Shown here: piece after piece, positions 1 to 8,573 of the stretch
Numbering within the stretch: position 1 is the stretch's first letter
Layout of the letters: the number at the start of each line of letters is the position of its first letter
Virus record (IMG/VR): IMGVR_UViG_3300036770_000545
Coordinates: 1-63,264 of that record
DNA length: 63,264 nt
Direction: 5' to 3' (one strand)
From: a virus
Translations under genes and position numbers: made by a program
The notes under the pieces: generated by a model
The model's input: the letters and a program-made list of their open reading frames with translations, nothing else
The model's database searches: none
What the model was told of the DNA's origin: nothing

Positions 1-127
1 AAGCAAGGGTGCCACCAGCGGTAATGATTTTGCCAGCGTGCGCTGCAACAGTGAGCGACGTATTGGCAGTGATGTTAACGACGTTGTCGGGGCCTTGCGT
101 GATAAAGCCGTTCAGCGACCGGACTGG
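1..127. repeat. 127-bp exact direct repeat, left copy (other copy 62963-63089)
   Basis: Positions 1-127 are identical to 62963-63089; the first mismatch is at 128 (G versus C at 63090). Beyond it the copies stay recognisably homologous through the leader but differ. Exactly 127 bp starting at base 1 is what a k=127 de Bruijn assembly leaves when a contig begins at a repeated node. This suggests a tandem gene duplication or a circular genome broken at this repeat. Confidence 0.9.
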
Positions 128-151
128 GCCCTGGAAAGTAGTTTGAGCCAT
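1..151 (-). CDS. Virion fibre/decoration-like protein, N-terminal part (cut by window edge)
   Basis: The start codon is at 149-151 (ATG), preceded by AAAGGAAG as ribosome binding site. The visible 50 residues begin MAQTTFQGPVRSLNGF and match residue for residue the N-terminus of the complete protein at 62574..63113, so this is a second copy of that gene or the other side of a circular junction. It lies directly downstream of the major head gene, its terminator and a structured leader. A surface or decoration role is inferred from position and the Thr/Ala/Gly-rich composition of the full copy. The C-terminal part is missing because the sequence starts here. Confidence 0.75.
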   Translation of the reverse strand, partial: MAQTTFQGPVRSLNGFITQGPDNVVNITANTSLTVAAHAGKIITAGGTLA

Positions 152-157
152 TTTTGG

Positions 158-224
158 CTTCCTTTCGTGTAGTAGCACATTCCCGTACCGTCTCTACTAA
201 GTCTGCCAAGCCAGTCTGTACGGG
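158..224 (-). ncRNA. Candidate structured leader RNA with kissing-loop/pseudoknot, copy 1
   Basis: Read on the minus strand, CCCGTAC (224-218) pairs with GTACGGG (188-182), enclosing a 29-nt loop. UAGUAG in that loop (199-194) can pair with CUACUA (175-170), itself presented in a small GUG/CAC hairpin, just before the ribosome binding site (165-158). Copy 2 at 63119-63184 keeps the loop motifs but changes the stem to CTCGCAT/GTGCGAG, with compensating changes on both sides. The element lies downstream of a Mu gpT-type head gene, the location described for the 'Mu-gpT-DE' RNA motif; I cannot confirm that identity. A cis-regulatory role or a processed small RNA are both possible. Confidence 0.65.
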
Positions 225-253
225 CAAAAATCTTGGTAACTAGAGAATACAAC

Positions 254-282
254 AAAAGGGGGGTTTTGCAACCCCCCTTTTT
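254..282 (-). terminator. Rho-independent terminator after the major head gene
   Basis: GGGGGG (258-263) and CCCCCC (272-277) form a stem with an 8-nt loop. It is flanked by A-runs and T-runs on both sides, so it can work in either direction. It lies 6 bp beyond the major head gene stop. Confidence 0.9.
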
Positions 283-288
283 CACTGC

Positions 289-1200
289 TTAGTTCGCACC
301 GGGCGAACCGAACATTCCCAGCGGATCCGAGAATCCGAAGGAGTAACGCTCACGAGCCTTGTAACGCACGTTGCCCGTATCGAAGTCTCCGTCCATGGAC
401 TGGGCCAGAGGAGTACGAACAAAGTGCTTCATGCCGTTGGGCACATCCGTCGTCAGGAACCAAGCATCGGTATCCGTCAGGAAGTGGTTAACGGCATAGC
501 CCTCGGGGATAGCGCCATTGCTCTTGATTGCGTTGATGTCGTTATCGGCAGTGGCCGTACGGAGTTCAGTCTCCAGCAGGCGGGTTGCCACGAACATCAA
601 TGCAGGCGGAATAATGAGCTTACGGGGCTTAGCAGCGATCAACAGACCACGCTCGTCCGTCCAACCAGCGATCTGAATAACGGCGGCTTCCAAAGAAGTC
701 TCGTTCAGGTCAGCCGGAGTGGCGGGCTCGTTGGAGTTGACACCACCAGAAACCAGGGGGTGCTGGGTGTCGAACAGGGGCTTTCCATCTCCACCGGGGA
801 AGCTGGAATCAAAACCATTGTTCAGCACGGCAGCAGCTTTGGTCTGCTTGGTGTAAGCCATGGCACGGGCCAGAGCCTTGGTGTAACGGCTGGAGAGAGA
901 ATCATAGAGGTTGTCCTCAATGGCCTCTTCCGTGACCGAGAAACCAAGAGCGATGGTCTCGTGGGTGTAACGAGCAGTGAAAGCTTCTTGCGCGTTATCG
1001 TAGGCAATCGCACTGCCTTCGTTCTTCACCGGGGCGGCGGAGAAGCCAGACAGTTTGGTTTCCTCTTCAAACGAACGCTCTGAAGATTCGGTCTCGTAAA
1101 TCTCCTTATGCTCTTCGCCGTAGCGTGCATACTCAAGACCAAACAAAGCGTTCAGTCCTGGGAGGAGTTCTTTAAGTAGTTGTGCGCGTGAAATAGCCAT
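289..1200 (-). CDS. Major head (capsid) protein, Mu gpT-like
   Basis: This 303-aa protein is the probable shell subunit of the head. The N-terminal third is acidic (ETESSERSFEEET), followed by an alpha/beta body with the stretch RKLIIPPALMFVATRLL near residues 192-208, characteristic of the Mu-like major head subunit gpT family. The C-terminus is RYSFGFSDPLGMFGSPGAN. Its start is fixed by AAGGAG 8 bp upstream. It is the last gene before a strong bidirectional terminator and follows the scaffold-like gene and two small head genes, the usual order for head assembly. Family placement is by recognition, not a search. Confidence 0.85.
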   Translation of the reverse strand: MAISRAQLLKELLPGLNALFGLEYARYGEEHKEIYETESSERSFEEETKLSGFSAAPVKNEGSAIAYDNAQEAFTARYTHETIALGFSVTEEAIEDNLYDSLSSRYTKALARAMAYTKQTKAAAVLNNGFDSSFPGGDGKPLFDTQHPLVSGGVNSNEPATPADLNETSLEAAVIQIAGWTDERGLLIAAKPRKLIIPPALMFVATRLLETELRTATADNDINAIKSNGAIPEGYAVNHFLTDTDAWFLTTDVPNGMKHFVRTPLAQSMDGDFDTGNVRYKARERYSFGFSDPLGMFGSPGAN

Positions 1201-1212
1201 TTAAATTACTCC

Positions 1213-1842
1213 TTAGACGCCAACGGGGTTGAGATACTGATGCCCGCCAACCACAGTAGTGGTGGTCTCATCATAGTAAGGAGCATTCCACTTAACGATC
1301 ACTTCGGTGTAAGAACCAGCCGTGTTCGCAGTTTCCGGCACCACATCAATAATACGAATCGGCAAAGACAAAGTCGTATCAACAGTGGCACTAATAGAAA
1401 CAGCAGAGTTGCCCGTAGTGGTCGATCCAGTACCCTGAATCAAAGCGGAGTTAGTACCGACAGCGGAACGAGTAACGCCAGAAATGTTACTGGTACCAGC
1501 GGCGGTAATAGCCACTTTAAACAGCGCATCGGGGTCATCTTGAACATAAGCCATGATGTCCGAAGCCGTTGTATTGGCAGGGTAGTACTGGCGGAACACT
1601 TTACCGAACGTAGGATCGGTGTAGGAGCAGCCAAGGAAAACACCAACAGGAGTGGCAGCGTCAGTACCGGTGTCTTTTTGCAGAAGACCAGCGGAATCAA
1701 GTTTTACAACATCGCCAAAGAAGATGGCGGTGTCATTGCTTGAACCGATGGGGATCTGACGAGTAGCACCAGCAAATACCTGACCGCCGATCAAGTTGAT
1801 CGGAATTAGCCCGTAAGGGCCATTAACAGTAGGATAAGCCAT
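1213..1842 (-). CDS. Putative head decoration/minor capsid protein
   Basis: A 209-aa protein starting MAYPTVNGPYGLIPINLIGGQVFAGATRQ. It is rich in Thr, Ser, Val and Gly with a likely beta-rich fold, and ends HQYLNPVGV. It sits 12 bp upstream (in transcription order) of the major head gene. Position between scaffold and major head protein, and the absence of catalytic motifs, suggest a decoration or cementing protein. I recognise the N-terminal pattern from uncultured aquatic phage genomes, where it is unassigned. The role is an inference. Confidence 0.6.
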   Translation of the reverse strand: MAYPTVNGPYGLIPINLIGGQVFAGATRQIPIGSSNDTAIFFGDVVKLDSAGLLQKDTGTDAATPVGVFLGCSYTDPTFGKVFRQYYPANTTASDIMAYVQDDPDALFKVAITAAGTSNISGVTRSAVGTNSALIQGTGSTTTGNSAVSISATVDTTLSLPIRIIDVVPETANTAGSYTEVIVKWNAPYYDETTTTVVGGHQYLNPVGV

Positions 1843-1861
1843 TTTTGACCTCGTTTAAAAG

Positions 1862-2311
1862 TTAGTTACCTTTACCGAACGACGTAGTGGATTTTCTCTC
1901 ACGATAGAGAGGCATCCTCGGGTCGTTCTCTCTCATAAAGCTGTTGTCTACAGATTCAATCTGATCTCTGGTTACTTTGGCGTAATACTCTTTACGCTGT
2001 TCAACAAAGTCTTCAGGCATCTTGCAGAGCAATAATCCAGCAACTTCAATGTTGTCCTTAAAACGACTGTTCGGATCAACAAGAAGCTTAAACTGCGGCT
2101 GCTCCTCGATTCGTACCGGCTCCCAGCCTTCCCGCATCTTCGCAGACACGTTACGGGCATCGGCCTGACCCAGGGAGGAAACACGAATCCAGCGATACGC
2201 GTAGCCAGCTTGTTTGTCAGGTTGCGGTAGCGTCTCAGGGCGCTGCCAATGTTTAGGCCGTTCTTGTTGTGAACGGGACTCAAGTTCGCGTGCAAGTCGA
2301 TTTTCAGCCAT
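1862..2311 (-). CDS. Conserved head-module protein, unknown function
   Basis: 149 aa, highly charged at both ends. A central segment (YRWIRVSSLGQADARNVSAK, then WEPV) looks globular, followed by LLLCKMPEDFVEQRKEYY. It overlaps the end of the scaffold-like gene by 8 bp, so the two are probably translationally coupled. No motif gives a reaction. Its place between scaffold and major head protein points to head assembly or completion. Confidence 0.6.
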   Translation of the reverse strand: MAENRLARELESRSQQERPKHWQRPETLPQPDKQAGYAYRWIRVSSLGQADARNVSAKMREGWEPVRIEEQPQFKLLVDPNSRFKDNIEVAGLLLCKMPEDFVEQRKEYYAKVTRDQIESVDNSFMRENDPRMPLYRERKSTTSFGKGN

Positions 2312-3254
2312 TTTGATTCTCCAGTCGTTGTTTTTCCTTAGCGTACTGCTCAGGGGTTAGCCCGAACTTCTTAGCGAGATTTACCTCGCTCTTTGTCAGC
2401 ACAATCTTTTTGGAGGATGTGCTACGAGACGCCGGTGCAACTACTGTGGCTGGCTTAGTCTCCGTGCGCTGAACAGGCTTGCCGCCCCCGTCAGTCGTTT
2501 CTTGTTCCCCAAAATACTCGGGGAACCTACGGCGCATCGTACTATCAATGCGCTGGTAATACTCGTCGCTTCTGGGATCTACCCCAGACTCAACCAATTT
2601 TTGGTGCAAACCCAGTGCCGCGCTGGTCATTTCTGAATCCGACCCAAACCACGAATTTCGCTCTTGCCACGAACTCGCCTTTGGATCAGGACGCGCAACA
2701 GGTGTTTGTTGTATTTCACTATTTACAGGAGTTTCTTCTTTTTGTAAAGGGGGCCGATATTCATTTATCCGCTGAACCCGATAGTTCGCCTCAGACAGCT
2801 TAGTCTGGGCTTCAATTATCTGGTCAGAATCCCCAGTTTCGTATGCTTCTTTATACTGCTTTTTAGCCATTTCTAGCTGTAACTGAGCAGCCGTTTTTGC
2901 GGTATCTATGAAGTTCTGTTGGCCTGAAGAAAGGCTTTCTTTAAGCTTTTTGTTCTCTTCATAGACTTTTCTAGCAAATTCCTCAGCAGCCTGACGCTCC
3001 CTAAAAGCAGACTCCTTGGCTCGGCGCTCGTCGTGCCAAACCTTTTTCATCTGTTTCAGGCGAGTCTTTACCTTTTCGGAGTACTCCTCAAGCTCATCCT
3101 GCTCAAGCTCTTGGACCAACTCTTGGGGCATAGGCTCCCGCTCTTTACCCGTTACCGGGTCTTTATCCTCTTCAGGAATATCGTCTTGGATTTCAAGCTC
3201 AATATCCTCAACTTCGTCCTGCTCAGGAATTTCCTTTCCATTTACTTCTGGCAT
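2304..3254 (-). CDS. Putative scaffolding/head assembly protein
   Basis: About 316 aa from ATG 3254, chosen because AGGAGG lies 5-10 bp upstream; a longer reading from 3317 would overlap the neighbour without need. The N-terminal 60 residues are very acidic (DEVEDIELEIQDDIPEEDKD). A long helical, coiled-coil-prone section follows (KTRLKQMKKVWHDERRAKES and beyond), then a Pro/Gln linker and a short basic C-terminal segment (LAKKFGLTPEQYAKEKQRL). An acidic coiled coil with a small basic C-terminus next to the major head gene is typical of phage scaffolds. Confidence 0.65.
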   Translation of the reverse strand: MPEVNGKEIPEQDEVEDIELEIQDDIPEEDKDPVTGKEREPMPQELVQELEQDELEEYSEKVKTRLKQMKKVWHDERRAKESAFRERQAAEEFARKVYEENKKLKESLSSGQQNFIDTAKTAAQLQLEMAKKQYKEAYETGDSDQIIEAQTKLSEANYRVQRINEYRPPLQKEETPVNSEIQQTPVARPDPKASSWQERNSWFGSDSEMTSAALGLHQKLVESGVDPRSDEYYQRIDSTMRRRFPEYFGEQETTDGGGKPVQRTETKPATVVAPASRSTSSKKIVLTKSEVNLAKKFGLTPEQYAKEKQRLENQNG

Positions 3255-3264
3255 TTTTACCTCC

Positions 3265-3672
3265 TCATGCGCGACTAATGCCTCGGGGGTCATCAACCAC
3301 CCCTTCAACAGAGTCATCGTTAATAATGCGGAACTCGCGTCCGTGGATCTTTACTCGGGTGCCAGCATGTGGGCGCACCAGAACAAAATCCCCTTGTTTA
3401 CACCATGGGCCACTTGGGAACCTAGCTGTATCTTTGTAGCAATCGGGGCCCATCTTGACCACAAACAGCACGGTCGTAAGAAGTTCCTCGTACTTTAATA
3501 CTGCGTCGGCCTTAAGGATTCCACTTTCGTAGGTACCTTCAATCTCAGGGATTGCGCACAGGATTCTGTATCCCGACGGGTCCGGCACTTGTTTTGCCTT
3601 TTCTTCTGCGGTTTCAGGCAATACCGTTGCTTCGTTTGGATCGTCTGTAGACCCAATAAGGATTTCACTCAT
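3265..3672 (-). CDS. GroES-like co-chaperonin (Cpn10 fold)
   Basis: 135 aa. After a disordered 30-residue N-terminus, the rest follows the Cpn10 pattern: GYRILCAIPEIEG at the first strand, a mobile-loop-like ESGILKADAV, MGPDCY in place of the usual VGxG turn, then CKQGDFVLVRP and FRIINDDSVEGVV at the end. Cpn10 forms a heptameric lid for GroEL; phage versions (for example T4 gp31) help fold their own head protein. Its place between portal and scaffold fits a head-protein folding factor that works with host GroEL. It overlaps the neighbouring small gene by 8 bp. Confidence 0.7.
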   Translation of the reverse strand: MSEILIGSTDDPNEATVLPETAEEKAKQVPDPSGYRILCAIPEIEGTYESGILKADAVLKYEELLTTVLFVVKMGPDCYKDTARFPSGPWCKQGDFVLVRPHAGTRVKIHGREFRIINDDSVEGVVDDPRGISRA

Positions 3673-3856
3673 CAGCTTTTTCCAGCCTTTCTGCTAGTTC
3701 AATAATATGGTTATTAGCGATTAATAACCCCCTTACTATCCCACACGAATACTTATATTCGGAGTGGTCCTTCGCCTTGCCATCTCCCATGTCTTCAATA
3801 ATCCGAAGACGATCCTGCTGGAGAAGCTTCGACAAATGCTCTAGTACATCTTTCAT
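3665..3856 (-). CDS. Small head-module protein, unknown function
   Basis: 63 aa, mostly helical and charged, with one Cys (YSCGIV) and the end HIIELAERLEKADE. It is packed 3 bp after the portal gene and overlaps the GroES-like gene by 8 bp, so it is part of the same transcript. No function can be read from the sequence. Confidence 0.6.
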   Translation of the reverse strand: MKDVLEHLSKLLQQDRLRIIEDMGDGKAKDHSEYKYSCGIVRGLLIANNHIIELAERLEKADE

Positions 3857-3859
3857 TTA

Positions 3860-6340
3860 CTACCCTTTCTGGTTGTTGCGAAGCTGCAAAAGTTGTTTAT
3901 CCATTTCGGCTTCGGTTCTTGCGTCAACTTCCATCGCCTTGATAATGGTCTTGACTTGTTCCTGCTTGAGTTTTTCGTCCTGGGCCATAGCCTTGGTCAT
4001 AATGTTTGCCTGCGCTTGACGGTTTTGTGAGTCAATGCGTTCTTTCTCTAAGGTCAGTTGTGCAGCCCGAAGTTCTGCATCGGTCTGGTCTTTCTGAGCC
4101 TTACGTTGCTGCTCTGCTGCTTTAATCTGAAGCTCCTGCATTTGCATCTGAATAATCGGATCTTGTGCCTGTTGCTGAGCTTGTTGCTGTGCAGCTTGGA
4201 TTTGATTTTGAGCCGTAACTTGTTGGGCTGCTTGAGCGACCAACCGGGAAACCGCCACTTCATAATCCTCTGGCATTTCCTCGTCGGGCTTGGGCAACGG
4301 AGCACCAAGTTTCTGCTCGACCATCTGGCGGTACTTAAACCCATAATGCTCGGCAATATGTGCTTGTAATGCTGAAAGCATTTGCTGGGCTGCTGGGTTT
4401 TGGCCAATCATTTGAGCTGTCATCGGATCATTCAAGAACGACATGTGCGTCATAATGTGCGCGTCTTGATCCTGATAAATAAACGCTTTTAAGGGTTTGC
4501 CCTTAAGAACATTCATATTCTCCGTAACTGGGTCTTTTGGCTTTTCGTCTTCCGGCAGGGGTACCAACTTATCAGCGTCCTTGATCCCCAGAACCTCCAG
4601 CATCTGGCGGTGCAGCACTGGCATGTTATAAATCAGCGGCGCTGTTTGGGCTAGCTGTAGTACTGCTTGATACTGGACCACCTTCTGCGACATAGTAGCC
4701 GCGTTAGGGTCGGATACCGGGATAACTTCGACGCTGTCGTAGTCGGATTGCTTAGCTCTTGGATGAGACGTGTCAGGCTCGTAGCTGTATTCGTCATCGG
4801 TGTAATCCCTAATAATATTCTTAAGGAGCTTAAACTCTTGCCGCATGGCATAGTGGATTCGAGCTTGAACCGCACTCATTACCTTGAGGGTTCTCTCAAG
4901 AATCGCCAGCGTTGTTCCAACGGGCGACTGGGCTGACATATCACTAACTTTGAGATCGGCTGCGCTAGCAAACCGGCGTCCTTCATCAACGATTGTTCCC
5001 AGCAAGCTGTACAACACCTGACTCGGCTCCTTGTACGGGAGCGTCATGATGTTGTCTTTGATCGTGCCGGAGGCTACGTCTACATCTCGGAACTCAGCCG
5101 GAGCGATTGGGGTGTCATCGCCTTTAACCCGTAGCCCCTTGGTTTTAAAGCCACCCGGTAAGTTGGATAGCGTGCCAGCATCCACAAGCTGACGAATAAT
5201 GCTAGTACCAGACTTAGCGAAAGCACCAATAAGATGAATAAGGCCAAGGGCATAGAAACCAAAACCCGGAACGTATGGGTAATGTACGAAGTGATTGCGC
5301 TTTTGTTTTGTCGGATCATCTGGGTGCCAATTCCTTCTGATGGCTAGGATCGTCTGCGACTGCTTTTCAATAGTGACAATGTAAGGAAGTGCGATACCTG
5401 TCTCATTGCCATCCTTGTCCTTGTCTTCATACCCTTGGAGGTCCAAGTCAACCTGCATCTCCAGAATCTTGAACCGATTGTCTGAAGTGGCTCGGAATCC
5501 CATCTTCTCTGCGATCTTTTTCTCCACCTCGTCGAGAGTGTCATGGGGCTCACCTAAATCAACGTCTCTATAAAAGCCAGCAACCTGAAGCTTCCTCAAG
5601 TCGTTAGGCGTCTTACGCATCACATGCGTAACCCGCTCAGCGGTCTCTAAGTTACTTGCGCCGTAGGGCACAACCACATCTTCAGCTGGCACATAGATAG
5701 ATACCTGCCGCTCAAGGCTGGGATCGTAGTACACCTTCTTAAACGCGTTACCAGCTAGCGCCAGACCCCAGAGCATCCGCTCATGCTCAGGCCGGTACTC
5801 GACCATCACCTCGGTCAACTGGTAATTCATGTCCTCTTTAACCCGAGCAGCAGCATCAATCTTCTCGGGAGTTTCTTTGCCGATGATCTGAGTCTTGACT
5901 GGACCTTGCGCCGGGAAGGTCTCCATGATTGTCTCTGCCTGGAACTTCACCACGGCTTCAGCTAACAGTGGGTGGTACACACCACATGCTCCGGGCCACG
6001 GCTCCGTGCGGTCCTCAAGCTTCAACCCAAGAAGGTCAAGGCCGTCAACGTATGTCTGCATCCAGTCTTTACGGGAGGAGATGTCCTCCTCGTATTCGCC
6101 AAGAAGATCAGTTGCCAAACCAACCAACTCATCCTCATCCATCTCTTCAGCGATGTTGGCGTTAAAGTCGCCCTCTTCTTCTCCGGGCTCGATCTCAATC
6201 TCCAAGCCGCCCATCTTAATGCTGACTTCTTCGGGATCTTCAATCTCAATCTCGATGACGGGCTCAGCCATTGCCGCCTCGTCCATCATTTCTTCAGTTA
6301 GACCAAGCGGTGCTTGGGAGAGTGATTTCTCAATTGCCAT
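3860..6340 (-). CDS. Portal protein, P22-like
   Basis: 826 aa. Residues 1-75 are an acidic extension (EIEIEDPEEV, EIEPGEEEGD). The central part carries the portal core, with SSRKDWMQTYVDGLDLLGL near residue 90 and a long alpha/beta stem-clip region. The last 150 residues are a Gln/Ala-rich helical barrel-like tail (QAAQQQAQQQAQD), as in P22-type portals. The portal is the dodecameric DNA entry channel and binds the terminase encoded just upstream. Its length agrees with long portals of podoviruses. Confidence 0.85.
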   Translation of the reverse strand: MAIEKSLSQAPLGLTEEMMDEAAMAEPVIEIEIEDPEEVSIKMGGLEIEIEPGEEEGDFNANIAEEMDEDELVGLATDLLGEYEEDISSRKDWMQTYVDGLDLLGLKLEDRTEPWPGACGVYHPLLAEAVVKFQAETIMETFPAQGPVKTQIIGKETPEKIDAAARVKEDMNYQLTEVMVEYRPEHERMLWGLALAGNAFKKVYYDPSLERQVSIYVPAEDVVVPYGASNLETAERVTHVMRKTPNDLRKLQVAGFYRDVDLGEPHDTLDEVEKKIAEKMGFRATSDNRFKILEMQVDLDLQGYEDKDKDGNETGIALPYIVTIEKQSQTILAIRRNWHPDDPTKQKRNHFVHYPYVPGFGFYALGLIHLIGAFAKSGTSIIRQLVDAGTLSNLPGGFKTKGLRVKGDDTPIAPAEFRDVDVASGTIKDNIMTLPYKEPSQVLYSLLGTIVDEGRRFASAADLKVSDMSAQSPVGTTLAILERTLKVMSAVQARIHYAMRQEFKLLKNIIRDYTDDEYSYEPDTSHPRAKQSDYDSVEVIPVSDPNAATMSQKVVQYQAVLQLAQTAPLIYNMPVLHRQMLEVLGIKDADKLVPLPEDEKPKDPVTENMNVLKGKPLKAFIYQDQDAHIMTHMSFLNDPMTAQMIGQNPAAQQMLSALQAHIAEHYGFKYRQMVEQKLGAPLPKPDEEMPEDYEVAVSRLVAQAAQQVTAQNQIQAAQQQAQQQAQDPIIQMQMQELQIKAAEQQRKAQKDQTDAELRAAQLTLEKERIDSQNRQAQANIMTKAMAQDEKLKQEQVKTIIKAMEVDARTEAEMDKQLLQLRNNQKG

Positions 6341-6349
6341 TTTTTATCC

Positions 6350-7888
6350 TTAGTAATACGCAGGCTGTCTGCGTCTAAATTGTCGCGGCTCATCCTCTTC
6401 GTCTAGCGAGGTTCTGATATAGCCACCTTTACGAAACCGGATTAACGCCAAAGACACCGAGTCCACATAGTCATCATGTTCTCCAGCGGGAAAACTTGCA
6501 ACCTCGTCAATCACCTCTTCGGCCCACTGAGTAGAGGGTGCCCATACTTTACCAGAGGCAAATAAGTCTGAGACCGCATTTAGTCTTGAAATCTTGTCAT
6601 TACCCCTTACCGGAGTAAACTCCTGCACGGGTATGCCCATCGCCCGTAACTCATATATTAGGGGGGCCCCCGAAGCCTTTTTCTCAATAATCACCGAGTC
6701 AGGCTCAAACTCTTCCATTTGCTCCAAAACTTTCTTTTTCAGAGCTGGAAACTCCATCCGGTCCCGGAAGGCATCTAACAAGATTATGTTTGTTTCTATT
6801 TTGCCCGTATCTGGGTCTTCCTGATGGAACACACCCCACGTCGTACAGGCTGAGTAGTCCGCTCGATTGTTTTTTTCGAACGCCGTATCCCAAGCTTGGA
6901 GAATAAAGTCGCAGTATGGTGGGTCTTCTTCCTCCCAGACCTGCCACCACTCCCGTTTTACAAGGGCACTAGCCTCAGAAACCGGATTCTGCTGGTACTG
7001 AGCCTGCCATTTTGCGTTAGGAAGCTCGTTTTTAAGGGCTTCCAACTCCGTTTGTGACCAAAACTCAGGCCATAAGGGGTTTCCCGTAGGTAAAATTGCA
7101 GGAAACTCAATGACCTCCCACCCTTCTCCGCCCCTTTGGGCCTCTGCTTTGAGGACTTGCCCGGTTAGATCACGTTTTGACCACCTCGTCATCACTATGA
7201 CAATGGAGCCCCCCGGCTGGAGTCGCTGTCTTGGGCCTGATGTGTACCACTCGTACGTTTTGTCGTAAATGTCTGGGTTAATTTCAGCCAGAGCCGCTTC
7301 CTGCTCTGAGTGAGGGTCGTCAATAATGAGCAAGTCAGCGCCTTTACCAGTGACGGCGCCTCCCACACCAATAGCAAAGTAGTCTCCACCCGCGTTAGTC
7401 GCCCACCGCCCAGCAGCTTTAGAGTCCGCTTGTAGTCCAACTCCCGGAAATATTTTTGTATAGATTTCCTGATCGACAAGGTTACGCACCTTTCTGCCGA
7501 AGCCCACGGCTAGCTCGGCTGTGTGGGAAGTCTGGATAACTTTTTTGTGGGGAAACTTGCCCAGAAACCACGCTGGTAAAAGATAAGACGCAAACTCAGA
7601 TTTTGTATGCCGTGGGGGCATGTTGATTATCAGCCGCTTGCACTCCCCGGAGGCCACCCGCTCGAAGGCCGCAGCCATCTTAGCGTGATGCCGTCCACTA
7701 ATGAATGTGGGCCAGACCTGCTTGACGAATGCTAGGAACTTAGAGTGCGCAAGCTTTTTGACCTTTAGCTCTTGGAGCTTCTCCAACTCAGCAAGTAGTT
7801 TCTCCTGCTCTGGTAGGGAGAGTAACGGTAAGATACTAGGAATATCTTTTAGGGAGATATTCTCAAGTGCTTGGGCGGCTGTCGTCAT
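6350..7888 (-). CDS. terL: Terminase large subunit
   Basis: About 512 aa. The N-terminal ATPase has a Walker A-like NMPPRHTKSE near residue 90 and Walker B LLIIDD near 186, with coupling-type TRWSKRDLTG further on. The C-terminal RNase H-like nuclease shows AWDTAF near 333, VIIEKKASG in the middle and EHDDYVDS near 474. It drives DNA into the head and cuts it. I chose ATG 7888; an in-frame GTG at 7903 is also possible because neither start has a clear ribosome binding site. It overlaps the small subunit gene by 26 bp. Confidence 0.9.
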   Translation of the reverse strand: MTTAAQALENISLKDIPSILPLLSLPEQEKLLAELEKLQELKVKKLAHSKFLAFVKQVWPTFISGRHHAKMAAAFERVASGECKRLIINMPPRHTKSEFASYLLPAWFLGKFPHKKVIQTSHTAELAVGFGRKVRNLVDQEIYTKIFPGVGLQADSKAAGRWATNAGGDYFAIGVGGAVTGKGADLLIIDDPHSEQEAALAEINPDIYDKTYEWYTSGPRQRLQPGGSIVIVMTRWSKRDLTGQVLKAEAQRGGEGWEVIEFPAILPTGNPLWPEFWSQTELEALKNELPNAKWQAQYQQNPVSEASALVKREWWQVWEEEDPPYCDFILQAWDTAFEKNNRADYSACTTWGVFHQEDPDTGKIETNIILLDAFRDRMEFPALKKKVLEQMEEFEPDSVIIEKKASGAPLIYELRAMGIPVQEFTPVRGNDKISRLNAVSDLFASGKVWAPSTQWAEEVIDEVASFPAGEHDDYVDSVSLALIRFRKGGYIRTSLDEEDEPRQFRRRQPAYY

Positions 7889-8510
7889 CTTCGGTCGGAT
7901 CACTCGACTCTAGTTTGTCTTCTAGCTCACTAGCCAAGGGTGGTAACTCCTCGTTAGCCACCCCCAACTGCTCATCTAAATCTGCTCCGATAGGAGTAAC
8001 GTCAATAATTTCGGCATTAAGTAGCCGCTTTACGCGCTCTTTAATAGCAGCCTCAAGGTCTTCAGGATTCTTATAGTTGATCGTGATCTCTGAGCGCTCA
8101 GTAAATAGCCCGACATCACTGTGCTTGCCCAGCATCTCCAAGGCTTTTAACTCATAGCGCGGATCGCCACAGTTGGCGATCTCCATCAATTTATTAGTGA
8201 TTGCAGCCCGCGCTTGCGCAGCATCAAATGCTATCTGCTGCCCATAGGTTCTAAGGAATGCAGCCGCAGCAAATGCCGTGTTTGGGTTTGTTAGGTTTTT
8301 AGTTTTACGTTCTTTTATTACCTGCTCAATTAGGTTTTTCTCTTTTTCCGCCGTGGCCTCATCGACCTCAAGTGGCGCACCTAATTGAACTTGAAGCTCT
8401 GCTGTGTTCCCAGCAACAGCTACTTCTTCTACAAAAGTAGAAGACGTTTCATCCTCAACGCTAAAAGGTATTGGATGGTCCTTCGTAGGTTCAATATCAA
8501 CTATGGGCAT
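7863..8510 (-). CDS. Putative terminase small subunit
   Basis: About 215 aa from ATG 8510. The region KALEMLGKHSDVGLFTERSE, followed by INYKNPEDLEAAIKER, resembles the oligomerisation part of phage small terminase proteins; a helical domain with repeated Ala (NTAFAAAAFLRTYGQQIAFDAAQAR) precedes it. The C-terminus is acidic. An upstream TTG in frame at 8573 is rejected as start because it coincides with the -35 hexamer of a good promoter. Being immediately upstream of the large subunit supports the call. Confidence 0.7.
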   Translation of the reverse strand: MPIVDIEPTKDHPIPFSVEDETSSTFVEEVAVAGNTAELQVQLGAPLEVDEATAEKEKNLIEQVIKERKTKNLTNPNTAFAAAAFLRTYGQQIAFDAAQARAAITNKLMEIANCGDPRYELKALEMLGKHSDVGLFTERSEITINYKNPEDLEAAIKERVKRLLNAEIIDVTPIGADLDEQLGVANEELPPLASELEDKLESSDPTEDDDSRPST

Positions 8511-8543
8511 GTCAGGGCTGCTTGTAAGCTCCTTGTTGCGCCG

Positions 8544-8573
8544 AGTGTAGTAGTAATAGTTTGAGTTTGTCAA
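8544..8573 (-). promoter_or_regulatory. Promoter for packaging/head operon
   Basis: On the minus strand TTGACA (8573-8568) and TACACT (8549-8544) are 18 bp apart. Transcription would begin near 8536, about 26 nt before the small terminase ATG. A run of 11 G (8582-8592) lies just upstream. Confidence 0.7.

Noticed and set aside
158-224. Hammerhead, twister or pistol ribozyme in the leader RNA
   Set aside because: The conserved core sequences of these ribozymes are missing.
424-1083. Long plus-strand frame opposite the major head gene
   Set aside because: It is the mirror of a well-supported gene, has no binding site and no family resemblance.
289-1200. A Mu-like transposable phage
   Set aside because: Only the head protein resembles Mu gpT; there is no transposase A/B and no Mu-type tail.
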